64,000 nt of DNA, from contig NZ_CP021768.1 in the NCBI RefSeq assembly GCF_002192255.1, forward strand, positions 4,048,001 through 4,112,000. Direction: 5' to 3'. This stretch comes from Stenotrophomonas sp. WZN-1 (GTDB lineage: Bacteria > Pseudomonadota > Gammaproteobacteria > Xanthomonadales > Xanthomonadaceae). Position numbers and translations under genes: made by a program. Shown in pieces: positions 36,137-47,234 of the stretch (positions within the stretch are counted from its first letter, which is position 1; each line of letters opens with the position of its first letter). Under the pieces are notes generated by a model. It saw only the letters and a program-made list of their open reading frames with translations. It did no database searches and had not been told where the DNA came from.

Positions 36137-38026
36137 ATGGCCGCAAACGAATCCCCCGCGGGCGCCCGCCCGGGACGCGCTGAAACCCCTCCGGCCGATC
36201 ATTGGCAGCGCTGGGCGCCCGAGGCGGCAAGCCCCGCTGTGGCCGCACCGACGGTTGCGACCCCGCCGCCCATCGCGACCGATGCCCCGGCGCCGGGCAA
36301 CGGCGCACCGCCGCCGCTGCCCGGCCCGATCGCACTGGCCGAAGCCGGCAACAACGATCTGGCCCCACCGCCATCGGACTCGCCCTACCGCGTGCTGATC
36401 GTGGAAGACGATCGCGCCCAGGCGCTGTTCGCGCAGAGCGTGCTGCACGGCGCCGGCATGCAGGCGATCGTGCACAGCGATGCCGATGCCGCGCTGCAGG
36501 CGATCAAGGAGCACCGCCCCGACCTGATCCTGATGGACCTGCACCTGCCGGGGCTGGATGGCATGCGCCTGACCGCGCTGATCCGCCAGCAGCCTGGCCT
36601 GCAGCTGCTGCCGATCGTGTTCCTCAGTGGCGATCCGGATCCGGAACGGCAGTTCGAGGTGCTCGACAGCGGCGCCGACGACTACCTGAGCAAGCCGATC
36701 CGGCCCCGCCACCTGATCGCAGCGGTGGCCAACCGCATCCGCCGTGCACGTGCGCAGGCCGCGACCCTGCCGGGCGCCACCGGCGCACCGGCCACCAGCA
36801 ATCCGGAAACCGGCCTGCCGACGCGCCACCACGTGCTGCAGCAGCTCAACACCGCACTCGCCCACCGCGATCACGGCGGGGTGTTCTTCATCGAAGTGGC
36901 CAGTGCGCTGGGCCTGCGCGAACGCTATGGCTACGCCGCGTTTGAACGGCTGATGGTGCAGGCCGGCCAGCGCCTGGCCGAGGCCGGCCATCCGCACCTG
37001 CTTGCGCGCCTGAACGACAACAGCTTCCTGCTGCTGGCCCGCAACGCCGACGAAGACGCCCTCGAAGGCATCGCCGCCACCCTGCGCGAGCAGCTGTCGG
37101 CACGCGCCTTCGTGATCCGCGACGACGAATCCGTGCACCTGCGCGGCGTGGTCGGCTATGCGCCGCTGTCGCCCGGTTTCGAGGATGCCAACAGTGCGCT
37201 GGAAGCGGTTGAGCGCACCACCCTGCAGGCACGCCTGCTCAGCGCCGGCGTGGCGGGCCACGTGCATCGCCAGGCGGTCACCGAACAGGAACACCTGGCG
37301 CTGCTGGAAGGCCAGCTGGAACTGGCCTACCAGCCGATCGTCGCCGTGGCAGGGGGCAACACCGCGCAGTACCAGCTGCTGCTGCGCCTGCGCCAGACCG
37401 ATGGCACGGTGCTGGCGGCTGGCCAGGTGATCCCGGCTGCGGAAGCCGCCGGGCGCATCGCCGACCTCGACCAGCAGGTGATGGACCACGCACTGGGCCT
37501 GCTGGATCTGTACCGGCACGCGACGCAGCCGCTGAACCTGTTCGTCTCGCAGTCGCTGCGTACCCTGCAGCGCGATGCCTTCGCCGACTGGCTGCTGGAA
37601 TCACTGCAGCAGCGTGACCTGCCCGGCGGCGCCCTGGTGATCGACGTGCGCCTGCCCGACGCACTGATCCACACCGTGCCGCTGCAGCAGTTCTGCCAGC
37701 GCATGGCCAGTGCCGGGGTCCGCTTCTGCCTGAGCCAGTTCGAACCCAGCGGCGAGGCCGATGCACTGCTGACCCAGCTGCCGCTGTCGTTCGTGCGCAT
37801 GGCCGCGCGCTTCTCCAGCAGCCATGCCAATCCGTCCACGCGCGAGGAACTGCGCAAGGCGATCGAACAGGCCCATGCCGCCGGGCTGCAGATCATCGGC
37901 CAGCAGATCGAGGATCCGCAGGCTGCAGCAGCGATGTGGGTCGGCGGCGTCGACTACATCCAGGGCAACATGGTGCAGTCGGCCGGCAGCGATCTGAACT
38001 TCGACTTCCACAACGCGGTGCTCTGA
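36137..38026 (+). CDS. Response regulator with degenerate GGDEF and EAL domains
   Basis: A 629-residue protein. It has a Pro/Ala-rich N-terminal 80, then a receiver domain (residues 84-200; acid pocket Glu90-Asp92, phosphorylatable Asp134, Lys186). A degenerate GGDEF follows (signature replaced by LNDNSF near 292-297) and then an EAL domain (about 388-620). The EAL domain also looks inactive: EAL is QLL (413-415) and the DDFG loop reads SQFE (533-536). The metal-binding Glu of the EGVE motif is Gln in GQQIED. It likely senses phosphorylation or binds c-di-GMP without turning it over, as in FimX-type proteins. It forms an operon with the hybrid kinase (1-base gap). Confidence 0.88.
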   Translation: MAANESPAGARPGRAETPPADHWQRWAPEAASPAVAAPTVATPPPIATDAPAPGNGAPPPLPGPIALAEAGNNDLAPPPSDSPYRVLIVEDDRAQALFAQSVLHGAGMQAIVHSDADAALQAIKEHRPDLILMDLHLPGLDGMRLTALIRQQPGLQLLPIVFLSGDPDPERQFEVLDSGADDYLSKPIRPRHLIAAVANRIRRARAQAATLPGATGAPATSNPETGLPTRHHVLQQLNTALAHRDHGGVFFIEVASALGLRERYGYAAFERLMVQAGQRLAEAGHPHLLARLNDNSFLLLARNADEDALEGIAATLREQLSARAFVIRDDESVHLRGVVGYAPLSPGFEDANSALEAVERTTLQARLLSAGVAGHVHRQAVTEQEHLALLEGQLELAYQPIVAVAGGNTAQYQLLLRLRQTDGTVLAAGQVIPAAEAAGRIADLDQQVMDHALGLLDLYRHATQPLNLFVSQSLRTLQRDAFADWLLESLQQRDLPGGALVIDVRLPDALIHTVPLQQFCQRMASAGVRFCLSQFEPSGEADALLTQLPLSFVRMAARFSSSHANPSTREELRKAIEQAHAAGLQIIGQQIEDPQAAAAMWVGGVDYIQGNMVQSAGSDLNFDFHNAVL

Positions 38027-38027
38027 C

Positions 38028-40247
<2,220 letters not shown>

Positions 40248-40248
40248 C

Positions 40249-40719
40249 TCACTCTTCCAGCTTGCTGAGCAGGTACTTCGGCTCGCCGATGCGCTCGATC
40301 AGGTCCAGCTGGGTTTCCAGCCAGTCGATGTGCTCTTCTTCCGAGTCGAGGATCTTCACGAACAGCTGGCGGCTGACGTAGTCGCCAACCGAATCGGAAT
40401 AGGCCACGGCCTCGCGCAGGGTGACCACGCCATCGCGTTCCAGCGACAGGTCGCACTGCAGGATCTCGGTCGGGTTCTCGCCGATGCGCAGCTTGCCCAG
40501 CGCCTGGAAGTTCGGCAGGCCTTCAAGGAACAGGATGCGGTCGGCAAGCATGTCGGCATGCTTCATCTCGTCGATCGATTCCTTGTACTCGTGTTCGGCC
40601 AGCTCCTTGATGCCCCAGTTCTTCAGCATCTTGGCGTGCAGGAAGTACTGGTTGATCGCGGTCAGCTCGTTGTAGAGGACCTTGTTGAGGAATTCGATGA
40701 CCTTGGTGTCGCCCTTCAT
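40249..40719 (-). CDS. bfr: Bacterioferritin
   Basis: A 156-residue 24-mer iron-storage protein. Ferroxidase ligands are Glu18, Glu51 and His54, with Tyr25 nearby, then the second-half Glu and His in EEEH. The haem ligand Met52 is present (EMKHADML). Start ATG 40719 gives the conserved [12 protein letters not shown]. It stores iron in the cytoplasm and, with Bfd, releases it. Bfd is encoded upstream on the same strand with a 142-base gap, and a probable Fur-controlled region precedes bfd. Confidence 0.96.
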   Translation of the reverse strand: MKGDTKVIEFLNKVLYNELTAINQYFLHAKMLKNWGIKELAEHEYKESIDEMKHADMLADRILFLEGLPNFQALGKLRIGENPTEILQCDLSLERDGVVTLREAVAYSDSVGDYVSRQLFVKILDSEEEHIDWLETQLDLIERIGEPKYLLSKLEE

Positions 40720-40861
40720 GGGGGTGCTCCTGCACGCTGAAAACGCAGGCACTTTAACGCCTTGCGTGCGGTCGTGAAGGAACGCGAATCGTGCGCATTG
40801 GCCTGCGCGGCCGCACATGAAGGATGCGAAAGCGCGGCGTCAACGCGCCGCGAAAAGGCGA

Positions 40862-41071
40862 TCAGGCAACCTGGGCCAGGCCCAATACCGGCAGCGGCAG
40901 ATCGTGGGTCGCACGTGCCTTGGCCAGCAGGTCGCCGGCCATGTCCAGGCAGGAACCGCAGGTGGCACCACAGCCTGTACGCATGGTCAGTTCGGCCACC
41001 GTGCTGACGCCGTGGGTGGCGGCTTCGCGGATCTGGTGGTCGGTGACTCCGTTGCAGATGCAGACGTACAC
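40862..41071 (-). CDS. bfd: Bacterioferritin-associated ferredoxin
   Basis: A 69-residue [2Fe-2S] protein that reduces bacterioferritin iron for release. Cluster cysteines are Cys4 and Cys6 (VCICNGV) and Cys38 and Cys41 (CGSC); Cys34 is extra. The family length is about 65-75. It lies directly upstream of bfr on the minus strand. The upstream region has a Fur-like box and a perfect inverted repeat, consistent with iron-starvation induction. Confidence 0.95.
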   Translation of the reverse strand: MYVCICNGVTDHQIREAATHGVSTVAELTMRTGCGATCGSCLDMAGDLLAKARATHDLPLPVLGLAQVA

Positions 41072-41124
41072 AGGCGGGAACCGGGCTGACAGGCCAGAAG
41101 CGGCCTGTTGGCTATTCCAATGGA

Positions 41125-41143
41125 AACGAGAATGGTTGTCAAT
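41125..41143 (-). promoter_or_regulatory. Fur-like box upstream of bfd
   Basis: The complement reads TGACAACCATTCTCG, close to the Fur consensus half-sites. A perfect 11-base partner (41154-41164, AACCATTCTCG) faces CGAGAATGGTT at 41127-41137 across a 16-base spacer. It lies 54-90 bases upstream of the bfd start. Confidence 0.65.
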
Positions 41144-41187
41144 CAGAGACCTGAACCATTCTCGATACCGTTCAGCCGGTCAGCCGG

Positions 41188-41808
41188 TCAGCTGGTCGGG
41201 CCGTCGCCCGTGGCCTTCTTCGGCCAGTAGCCCCGGGTGCGCGGGCGCTTGCGCGGGCGGTCGTGCCCGGCCGTGTGCCCCGGCATCCAGGCCTCGGCGG
41301 CGCTCTTGGGCATGGCGGTGACGCCCTGTCCGGCCACGCCGCGCGCCAGTGGCGCCAGGTGTCGCAGGGCACGCGCATAGACGCCGCGTTTGAACATCAC
41401 CACGTGCTCCACCGGGTACCAGAAGTCCACCCAGCGCCAGTGGTCGAACTCGGGCGAGTCGGTGTGGTCCAGCGTCACGTGGGATTCGTCGCCGGTCAGG
41501 CGCAGCAGGAACCAGACCTGCTTCTGGCCGATGCAGACCTGCCGCTCGTTGCGGCGGATGGCCCGCGCCGGCAGCTTGTAGCGCAACCAACCGGGCGTCG
41601 CCCCGAGCACTTCCACATGCTCAGGCAGCAGGCCGGTCTCTTCCTGCAGTTCACGATACATGGCCTCGACAGGCGTCTCGTCGGTATTCATGCCACCCTG
41701 CGGGAACTGCCAGCCATCCCGGCGCACGCGTCGTGCCCAGAACACCTGACCATCCTGCCGCATCAGCACGATGCCGACGTTCGGTCGATAGCCGTCCGGA
41801 TCGATCAC
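41188..41808 (-). CDS. rppH: RNA pyrophosphohydrolase
   Basis: A 206-residue Nudix hydrolase that removes pyrophosphate from the 5' end of mRNA and triggers decay. The N-terminal [14 protein letters not shown] and [20 protein letters not shown] are RppH-specific; REL-EE completes the Nudix box. The C-terminal extension is basic and Pro-rich ([14 protein letters not shown]), longer than in E. coli RppH (about 176). Start ATG 41808. The tRNA cluster is divergent. Confidence 0.93.
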   Translation of the reverse strand: MIDPDGYRPNVGIVLMRQDGQVFWARRVRRDGWQFPQGGMNTDETPVEAMYRELQEETGLLPEHVEVLGATPGWLRYKLPARAIRRNERQVCIGQKQVWFLLRLTGDESHVTLDHTDSPEFDHWRWVDFWYPVEHVVMFKRGVYARALRHLAPLARGVAGQGVTAMPKSAAEAWMPGHTAGHDRPRKRPRTRGYWPKKATGDGPTS

Positions 41809-41885
41809 GATGCGGACTCCTAAAAAATCTACTGGTCGGGACTATCCCATGCCCTCTGTCGGCCCACAAGCACGGCACAAAAGTG

Positions 41886-41914
41886 TTGACAGGGGCGATA
41901 CACATCCGCAGAAT
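41886..41914 (+). promoter_or_regulatory. tRNA promoter
   Basis: TTGACA (41886-41891), a 17-base spacer and CAGAAT (41909-41914), 14 bases before tRNA-Met. A GC-rich discriminator (AGCGGGC) follows, as expected for stringently controlled stable RNA. Confidence 0.7.
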
Positions 41915-41928
41915 AGCGGGCTCACCAA

Positions 41929-42005
41929 GGCTATGTAGCTCAGCCGGTTAGAGCACAGCACTCATAATGCTGGGGTCGGTGGTTCGAGTCCACCCATAGC
42001 CACCA
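41929..42005 (+). tRNA. tRNA-Met (CAT)
   Basis: A 77-nt tRNA with GGCTATG/CATAGCC acceptor stem, anticodon CAT, GGTTCGAGTCC T-arm and encoded CCA. A7:U66-type base pairing and a paired 1-72 indicate elongator rather than initiator tRNA. Confidence 0.93.
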
Positions 42006-42060
42006 CACTGAAAATCAAGTTGTTTTTCAGTGTGAAAAGTGAGAAAATAGTTGCACGTTT

Positions 42061-42135
42061 TGCCCCGTCGCCAAGCGGTAAGGCACCTGACTCTGACTCA
42101 GGCATTCGGTGGTTCGAATCCATCCGGGGCAGCCA
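42061..42135 (+). tRNA. tRNA-Gln (CTG)
   Basis: A 75-nt tRNA with TGCCCCG/CGGGGCA acceptor stem, anticodon CTG in loop CTCTGAC, GGTTCGAATCC T-arm and encoded CCA. It lies 55 bases after tRNA-Met and is probably in the same transcript. Confidence 0.93.
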
Positions 42136-42186
42136 AATTAAAAGCAAAAGGCCAGGTCGAAAGATCTGGCCTTTTGCTTTTAATTT
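42135..42186. terminator. Terminator after tRNA pair
   Basis: A perfect 21-base inverted repeat (42135-42155 and 42166-42186) with AT-rich ends (AAATTAAAAG / CTTTTAATTT) and a CCAG core. The T-rich right arm ends the tRNA transcript; it is symmetric, so it could act on both strands. Confidence 0.85.
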
Positions 42187-42320
42187 GGTCGCGCATTCCA
42201 CCTTATCCCCGCGCCTGTCGGCGCGCCCCCTTGAGCAACAAGGGGGCTCTTCTCCAGAGAGGAGCCCGGGGTCGGATCCTTTTCTGCACGATCCCACCCT
42301 GCTGACATGCGACGCCCCGG

Positions 42321-42343
42321 GTAGTGCCGTCCGCTGGCCGGCA
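42321..42343. repeat. Diverged SMAG repeat
   Basis: GTAGTGCCGTCCGCTGGCC palindrome with one mismatch in the stem. The gap 42187-42446 otherwise holds only the rpsI terminator. Confidence 0.6.
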
Positions 42344-42369
42344 ACCTGGAAATGCATGACCCCGAAACG

Positions 42370-42405
42370 ACAAAAGCCCGGCCAAAGCCGGGCTTTTGCT
42401 TTTCC
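42370..42405 (-). terminator. Rho-independent terminator of rplM-rpsI
   Basis: AAAGCCCGGC/GCCGGGCTTT arms on the minus strand followed by TTTTGTCG, 42 bases past the rpsI stop. Confidence 0.88.
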
Positions 42406-42446
42406 AACCAGCGGGCTCCCGGAGGAGCCCAACCAGGCGCGGTAAA

Positions 42447-42839
42447 TCAGCGCTTGGAGAACTGGGTGGCGCGGCGGGCCTTGTGCAGACCGACCTTCTT
42501 ACGCTCGACTTCACGGGCGTCACGGGTCATGAAGCCAGCCTTGCGCAGCTCGGACTTCAGGGTTTCGTCGTACTCGACCAGAGCACGGGCGATGCCCAGA
42601 CGGATCGCACCGGCCTGGCCGGTGGTGCCGCCGCCAGCGGCGGTGACCAGGATGTCGAAGCTTTCGGTGTTCTTGGTCAGCTCGAGCGGCTGGCGCACGA
42701 TCATGCGCGCGGTCTCACGACCGAAGAACTCGTCCAGCGGACGACCATTGACGGTGATGTTGCCCGAACCCTTGCGCAGGAACACGCGAGCGGTGGAGGA
42801 CTTGCGGCGGCCAGTGCCGTAGTTTTGAGTGATAGCCAT
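42447..42839 (-). CDS. rpsI: 30S ribosomal protein S9
   Basis: A 130-residue S9 with a conserved start ([16 protein letters not shown]), the [20 protein letters not shown] centre, and the basic C-terminal tail ending QFSKR that reaches the P-site tRNA. It follows rplM with a 2-base gap, the standard rplM-rpsI pair, and ends in a strong terminator. Confidence 0.98.
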   Translation of the reverse strand: MAITQNYGTGRRKSSTARVFLRKGSGNITVNGRPLDEFFGRETARMIVRQPLELTKNTESFDILVTAAGGGTTGQAGAIRLGIARALVEYDETLKSELRKAGFMTRDAREVERKKVGLHKARRATQFSKR

Positions 42840-42841
42840 GA

Positions 42842-43270
42842 TTAGATATCCAGAACCTGCGGCTGCTGTGCGGCGTGCGGATGCTCAGTGCCGGCGTAGA
42901 CCTTGAGCTTGCGGTACATCTGGCGACCCAGCGGGCCCTTCGGCAGCATGCCCTTGACGGCGATCTCGATCACGCGCTCCGGGTGGCGCTCCAGCGCCTG
43001 GGCCAGGGACTCGGTCTTCAGGTTGCCGATGTAGCCGGTGAAACGGTGATACATCTTGTCCTGCAGCTTCTTGCCGGTGACGGCAATCTTTTCTGCATTG
43101 ATGACGACCAGGTAGTCGCCGGTATCAACGTGGGGGGTGTAGACCGGCTTGTGCTTGCCGCGCAGACGGCGGGCCAGCTCGGTGGCGAGACGGCCCAGGG
43201 TCTTGCCCTCGGCGTCGACGAGGTACCAGTCGCGCTGGACGGTCTCGTTCTTGGCAGTGAAAGTGCTCAT
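42842..43270 (-). CDS. rplM: 50S ribosomal protein L13
   Basis: A 142-residue L13: [20 protein letters not shown] at the N-terminus and [19 protein letters not shown] near the C-terminus. First gene of rplM-rpsI. In E. coli L13 represses its own mRNA. A leader of about 80-90 bases is expected here from the promoter at 43361-43389; no leader structure was identified. Confidence 0.98.
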   Translation of the reverse strand: MSTFTAKNETVQRDWYLVDAEGKTLGRLATELARRLRGKHKPVYTPHVDTGDYLVVINAEKIAVTGKKLQDKMYHRFTGYIGNLKTESLAQALERHPERVIEIAVKGMLPKGPLGRQMYRKLKVYAGTEHPHAAQQPQVLDI

Positions 43271-43360
43271 GAAGAACTCTAGGTTAGGTCGGGCTCATTG
43301 CGGCGAACGACTCGCCGGAACTCTGCCACGCGTTGTGAAAGGTGAAGCGTAAGAGGCGGG

Positions 43361-43389
43361 ATTGTACGCAGGTCAAGCCCCCGGTGCAA
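43361..43389 (-). promoter_or_regulatory. Promoter of rplM-rpsI
   Basis: On the minus strand: TTGCAC (43389-43384), 17-base spacer, TACAAT (43366-43361). Confidence 0.75.
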
Positions 43390-43466
43390 GCTGGCCCTGC
43401 CCCGGGTTGGCAGGGGGACGGGGGCGGGCGAGAATCGGCGGGTCTTCCGCCCCGCCACGTACCGCC

Positions 43467-44111
43467 ATGACCGTGCTCCGCCAGACCACCCCGCTGGACC
43501 ACCTGCTGACCGAAGCGCAGCGCGCCCTGGACACGGTGTTCGGCAACCCACCGGCGGCCCGCCCCTACCCGGCTGCGGACACCGGCGAGCCGGGCATGGA
43601 CAACGCCGAGCGCCGACATGCGGCGGGCCTCATGCGGATCAACCATGTCGGCGAGGTCTGCGCACAGGGCCTGTACTTCGGCCAGGCGGCCGTGGCCCGC
43701 GACCCGGCCACCCGTGAACACCTGCTGGAGGCGGCCCAGGAAGAGACCGATCACCTGGCCTGGTGCGCGACCCGGCTGGGTGAACTGGACAGCCGCCCCA
43801 GCCTGTTCAATCCGCTGTGGTACGCGGGCAGCTACACCATCGGCACCCTGGCCGGGCTGCGCGGCGACGGCTGGAACCTGGGCTTCGTGGTCGAAACCGA
43901 GCGCCAGGTGGAAGCCCACCTGGACGAGCATCTGGTCGATCTGCCGGCCGGCGACCTGCGCAGCCGTGCGGTCATCGAGGTGATGAAGGAAGACGAAGCC
44001 CGCCATGCGGAGCACGCCGAGCAGGCCGGCGCACGCCGCCTGCCGTTCCCGATCCCGGGCGCGATGGCGCTGGCTTCCAAGGTGATGAAGGCCATCGCGT
44101 ACCGCATTTGA
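43467..44111 (+). CDS. coq7: 2-polyprenyl-3-methyl-6-methoxy-1,4-benzoquinol hydroxylase
   Basis: A 214-residue di-iron hydroxylase of the Coq7 family, in ubiquinone synthesis. Metal ligands sit in the repeated EExxH pattern: [20 protein letters not shown], and [10 protein letters not shown]. Start ATG 43467; the upstream frame overlaps the rplM promoter and is rejected. Membrane-associated through amphipathic helices. Not in an operon with other ubi genes. Confidence 0.94.
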   Translation: MTVLRQTTPLDHLLTEAQRALDTVFGNPPAARPYPAADTGEPGMDNAERRHAAGLMRINHVGEVCAQGLYFGQAAVARDPATREHLLEAAQEETDHLAWCATRLGELDSRPSLFNPLWYAGSYTIGTLAGLRGDGWNLGFVVETERQVEAHLDEHLVDLPAGDLRSRAVIEVMKEDEARHAEHAEQAGARRLPFPIPGAMALASKVMKAIAYRI

Positions 44112-44118
44112 TGGGTTT

Positions 44119-44143
44119 GCCCGCACCAACGGTGCGGGCCTAC
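44119..44143. repeat. SMAG-like repeat
   Basis: Complement of GTAGGCCCGCACCG..., with CCCGCACC/GGTGCGGG arms, 7 bases after coq7. Confidence 0.65.
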
Positions 44144-44203
44144 CAGGAGGTGCGGTGGGGCCCGGTGGTGGGGTCCGACCGTTGGTCGGGCCGTCGGGCC
44201 GCC

Positions 44204-44524
44204 TTAGTTCGGCGAGACCAGCTTCAGGCCGATCACGCCGGCCACGATCAGGCCCACGCAGGCCAGGCGGGCCGGCGACGCACTGTCGTTGAACAGATAG
44301 ATGCCCAGCACCGCCACGCCCATGGCGCCGATGCCGGTCCAGATCGCATAGGCGGTGCCGACCGGGATGCTCTTCATCGCCTGGCTCATCAGGTACAGGC
44401 TGATCAGGGCGGACACCACCGTGGCAACGGTGGGCAGGGGTTTGCTGAAGCCTTCGGAGTACTTCATTCCGAGGGCGAAACCGATCTCGAACAGGCCGGC
44501 CAGCAGCAGGTAAATCCAGGGCAT
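44204..44524 (-). CDS. sugE: SMR-family guanidinium exporter (SugE/Gdx)
   Basis: A 106-residue small multidrug resistance protein with four membrane helices. Gly-rich Trp loop and the essential Glu in helix 1 (LAGLFEIGFALG) place it in the SMR fold; SugE/Gdx-type features are GTAYAIWTGIGAMG and LKYSEGF-like loop. Gdx proteins export guanidinium. Start ATG 44524 with AAGGAG upstream. An intrinsic terminator hairpin sits 37 bases upstream, shared with the end of speD. Confidence 0.88.
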   Translation of the reverse strand: MPWIYLLLAGLFEIGFALGMKYSEGFSKPLPTVATVVSALISLYLMSQAMKSIPVGTAYAIWTGIGAMGVAVLGIYLFNDSASPARLACVGLIVAGVIGLKLVSPN

Positions 44525-44551
44525 GGGTGGGGGCTCCTTACCTTTTTTGAG

Positions 44552-44588
44552 AAAAACGAAACGGCCCGGTGTTTTCACACCGGGCCGT
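44552..44588 (-). terminator. Terminator after speD, just upstream of sugE
   Basis: Twelve-base arms ACGGCCCGGTGT/ACACCGGGCCGT with a 4-base loop and a TTTCGTTTTT run on the minus strand. Confidence 0.85.
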
Positions 44589-44690
44589 GGGTCGGTACAT
44601 CACCGTGGAACCATATCGCGCGCGACACCAGTTCCACGGGGCGGGTCGTCCCGCCTGGGCGGCGATGCCTGCAGGCATCGCGCATGGGGC

Positions 44691-45485
44691 TTACTCGGAC
44701 AGGTTCCGGCCGTGGAACAGCTCTTCGATCTCGCGCTTGAGCAGCGCTTCGATCTTCATGCGTTCCTTGAACGACAGGTTCTTGGCCTTTTCCTCGAACA
44801 GGTACTGGTCCAGGTCGAAGTCCTTCAGGTGCATCTTCGTGTGGAAGATGTTTTCCTGGTAGACGTTGACGTCGAACATCTCGTAACGCGACTTGATGTT
44901 CTTGGCCAGGAAGTTCTGGATCGAGTTGATCTTGTGATCGATATAGTGCTTCTTGCCCTTCACATCGCGGGTGAAGCCACGGACACGGTAGTCCATGATC
45001 ACGATGTCCGATTCCAGGCTCTCGATCAGGTAGTTCAGGGCCTTCAGCGGCGAAATGACGCCACAGGTGGCCACGTCGATGTCCGCGCGGAACGTCGCGA
45101 TGCCTTCCTGCGGATGGGTTTCCGGGTAGGTATGGACGGTGATGTGGCTCTTGTCCATGTGCGCGACCACGGCGTCGGAGATCAGCTCCTTGCCGGCCTG
45201 CTTCTTATCGATCACCGGTTCTTCGGAGATCAGGATGGTCACCGAGGCACCCTGCGGGTCGTAGTCCTGGCGGGCCACGTTCAGGATGTTGGCGCCGATG
45301 ATCTCGGCGACATCGGTCAAGATTTGAGTCAGCCTGTCGGCGTTGTACTCTTCATCGATGTATTCAATGTAACGCTGACGCTCCTCTTCGGTGCGCGCGT
45401 AACACACGTCATAGATGTTGAAGCTCAGCGCCTTGGTGAGGTTGTTGAAACCCTGCAGCCTCAGGCGAGGCAACGGCTTGACCAC
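44691..45485 (-). CDS. speD: S-adenosylmethionine decarboxylase proenzyme
   Basis: A 264-residue class 1 proenzyme, the same length as in E. coli. It self-cleaves in [17 protein letters not shown] between Lys112 and Ser113, making the pyruvoyl cofactor. It supplies decarboxylated SAM for spermidine. The start is GTG at 45485 with AGGAATC about 8-14 bases upstream. It is divergent from the Clp gene and ends at a strong terminator. No speE is adjacent. Confidence 0.95.
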   Translation of the reverse strand: MVKPLPRLRLQGFNNLTKALSFNIYDVCYARTEEERQRYIEYIDEEYNADRLTQILTDVAEIIGANILNVARQDYDPQGASVTILISEEPVIDKKQAGKELISDAVVAHMDKSHITVHTYPETHPQEGIATFRADIDVATCGVISPLKALNYLIESLESDIVIMDYRVRGFTRDVKGKKHYIDHKINSIQNFLAKNIKSRYEMFDVNVYQENIFHTKMHLKDFDLDQYLFEEKAKNLSFKERMKIEALLKREIEELFHGRNLSE

Positions 45486-45634
45486 GGCGGTCGATTCCTG
45501 TGTAAGAAGGGAAAGGAGGAATTATGGGGCAAACTGCCCTCGGGGGGAACGTGAAGACGCAAGAGTTCTGGCACACTGTTTGCCCTTAACAATTGCGCTG
45601 GTTAAGCTCCGCTATCGACCCCGTGAATCCGTTC

Positions 45635-46324
45635 ATGCGCAGAGGGAGCGCCCCTATCGTGTCAACCGTGCGCCTAGCTAGCAGTCCACTGGCCCTGGAT
45701 ATCGCCACAATCGATCGTTTCCTGGCGCACAGCCACAGGCGGCGATATCCCACCCGTACCGACGTCTTCCGACCCGGTGACCCGGCGGGAACCCTGTATT
45801 ACGTCATCAGCGGCTCGGTTTCGATCATGGCCGAGGAAGATGACGATCGCGAGCTTGTGCTGGGCTACTTCGGTGCCGGCGAGTTCGTCGGCGAGATGGG
45901 CCTGTTCGTTGAATCGGACCGCCGCGAGGTGATCCTGCGGACCCGTACCGCCTGCGAGCTGGCTGAAATCAGCTACGAGCGCCTGCACCAGCTGTTCCTC
46001 GGCCCGCTGTCGGCCGATGCCCCGCGCCTGCTGTACGCGCTGGGACAGCAGATCTCCAAGCGCCTGCTCGACACCAGCCGCAAGGCCAGCCGCCTGGCAT
46101 TCCTGGACGTTACCGACCGGATCGTGCGCACCCTGCACGACCTGGCGCAGGAACCGGAGGCGATGAGCCATCCACAGGGCAGCCAGCTGCGCGTCTCCCG
46201 CCAGGAGCTGGCACGCCTGGTGGGCTGCTCGCGTGAAATGGCCGGCCGCGTGCTGAAGAAGCTGCAGACCGACGGCCTGCTGCATGCCCGCGGCAAGACC
46301 GTGGTGCTGTACGGCACCCGTTGA
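45635..46324 (+). CDS. clp: CRP-family global regulator Clp
   Basis: A 229-residue CRP/FNR-type regulator of the Xanthomonadaceae Clp group. The nucleotide-binding domain has FRPGDPAGTLYYVISGSVSI and GEFVGEMGLF; the C-terminal HTH has SRQELARLVGCSREMAGRVL. Xanthomonas Clp controls virulence and exoenzymes and is inhibited by c-di-GMP. ATG 45635 gives the usual length (about 230); GTG 45659 with AGGGAG upstream is an alternative. It is divergent from speD with 149 bases between. Confidence 0.93.
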   Translation: MRRGSAPIVSTVRLASSPLALDIATIDRFLAHSHRRRYPTRTDVFRPGDPAGTLYYVISGSVSIMAEEDDDRELVLGYFGAGEFVGEMGLFVESDRREVILRTRTACELAEISYERLHQLFLGPLSADAPRLLYALGQQISKRLLDTSRKASRLAFLDVTDRIVRTLHDLAQEPEAMSHPQGSQLRVSRQELARLVGCSREMAGRVLKKLQTDGLLHARGKTVVLYGTR

Positions 46325-46342
46325 CCGTTGAGCACCCGGTGG

Positions 46343-46362
46343 GTGCGGACCTTGGTCCGCAC
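46343..46362. repeat. GTGCGGA-type short palindrome
   Basis: GTGCGGACC/GGTCCGCAC between clp and the TSUP gene. Confidence 0.7.
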
Positions 46363-46386
46363 TCCTTCGCGCGCTAGGCTCGGTAC

Positions 46387-47148
46387 ATGGAACTGAGCAG
46401 CGCATTCTGGTGGTTCATCCTCATCGGCCTCGGCGCCCAGCTGGTCGACGGCGCACTGGGCATGGCGTTCGGCCTGGTGTCGTCGTCGGTGATGCTGGCC
46501 ATGGGCATTCCGCCCGCGCAGGCCAGCGCCGCCATCCACACCGCCGAGGTCTTCACCACTGGCGCCTCCGGCGTGTCGCATCTGGTCGCCGGCAATGTCG
46601 ATAAGCGCTTGTTCCTGCGCCTGGCGCTGCCCGGCGCAGTAGGCGGTGCCGTGGGTGCCTACGGCCTGACCCAGCTGCCCGGCGAGCTGATCCGCCCGCT
46701 CATCTATCTCTACCTGCTGGTGCTGGCCATCATCATCCTGGCACGTGCCGCCGGCCGCCTGATGCCCAAGGGCGAGGTCAAGCGGGTGCCCGTGCTGGGC
46801 TTCGTGGCCGGCTTCCTGGATGCCAGCGGCGGGGGCGGCTGGGGGCCGGTGGCCACCTCCACCCTGCTCGCACGCGGCGGCCAGGCACGCACCACCATCG
46901 GCACGGTGAATGCGGCCGAGTTCGTGGTCACCCTGACGGTTTCGGCAACGTTCCTGCTGTCGATGGGGCTGCATCACCTGCAGATCGTGGCCGGCCTGCT
47001 GATCGGCGGCATGATGGCCGCACCGGTGGCCGCACTGCTGGTGAAGCGCCTGAAGGAGCGCTGGGTGCTGGTGGCCGTCGGCGTGCTGGTACTGGGCATC
47101 AGCCTGTTCCAGATCGGCCATGCGGTGTACGGGTACCTGTACCGCTGA
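46387..47148 (+). CDS. TSUP-family (TauE/SafE) sulfur-compound/anion transporter
   Basis: A 253-residue membrane protein with about eight hydrophobic segments in the TauE/SafE (TSUP) layout. It has LVDGALGMAFGLVSSSVMLA near the N-terminus and GFLDASGGGGWGPVATSTLL mid-protein; the latter is a typical TSUP Gly-rich loop. It probably exports or imports a sulfur-containing organic anion; the substrate is unknown. Not in an operon. Confidence 0.9.
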   Translation: MELSSAFWWFILIGLGAQLVDGALGMAFGLVSSSVMLAMGIPPAQASAAIHTAEVFTTGASGVSHLVAGNVDKRLFLRLALPGAVGGAVGAYGLTQLPGELIRPLIYLYLLVLAIIILARAAGRLMPKGEVKRVPVLGFVAGFLDASGGGGWGPVATSTLLARGGQARTTIGTVNAAEFVVTLTVSATFLLSMGLHHLQIVAGLLIGGMMAAPVAALLVKRLKERWVLVAVGVLVLGISLFQIGHAVYGYLYR

Positions 47149-47153
47149 CCGCT

Positions 47154-47212
47154 CGTCGGGCATGGCCCGGCGCTACCCTTTCCGCTCTGGTAGCGCCGGG
47201 CCATGCCCGGCG
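47154..47212. repeat. SMAG repeat pair
   Basis: Two GTAGCGCCGGGCC... palindromes, here back to back (heads in the middle), unlike the facing pairs elsewhere. Confidence 0.8.
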
Positions 47213-47234
47213 GATCGGTCATCGTGCGATGGGG

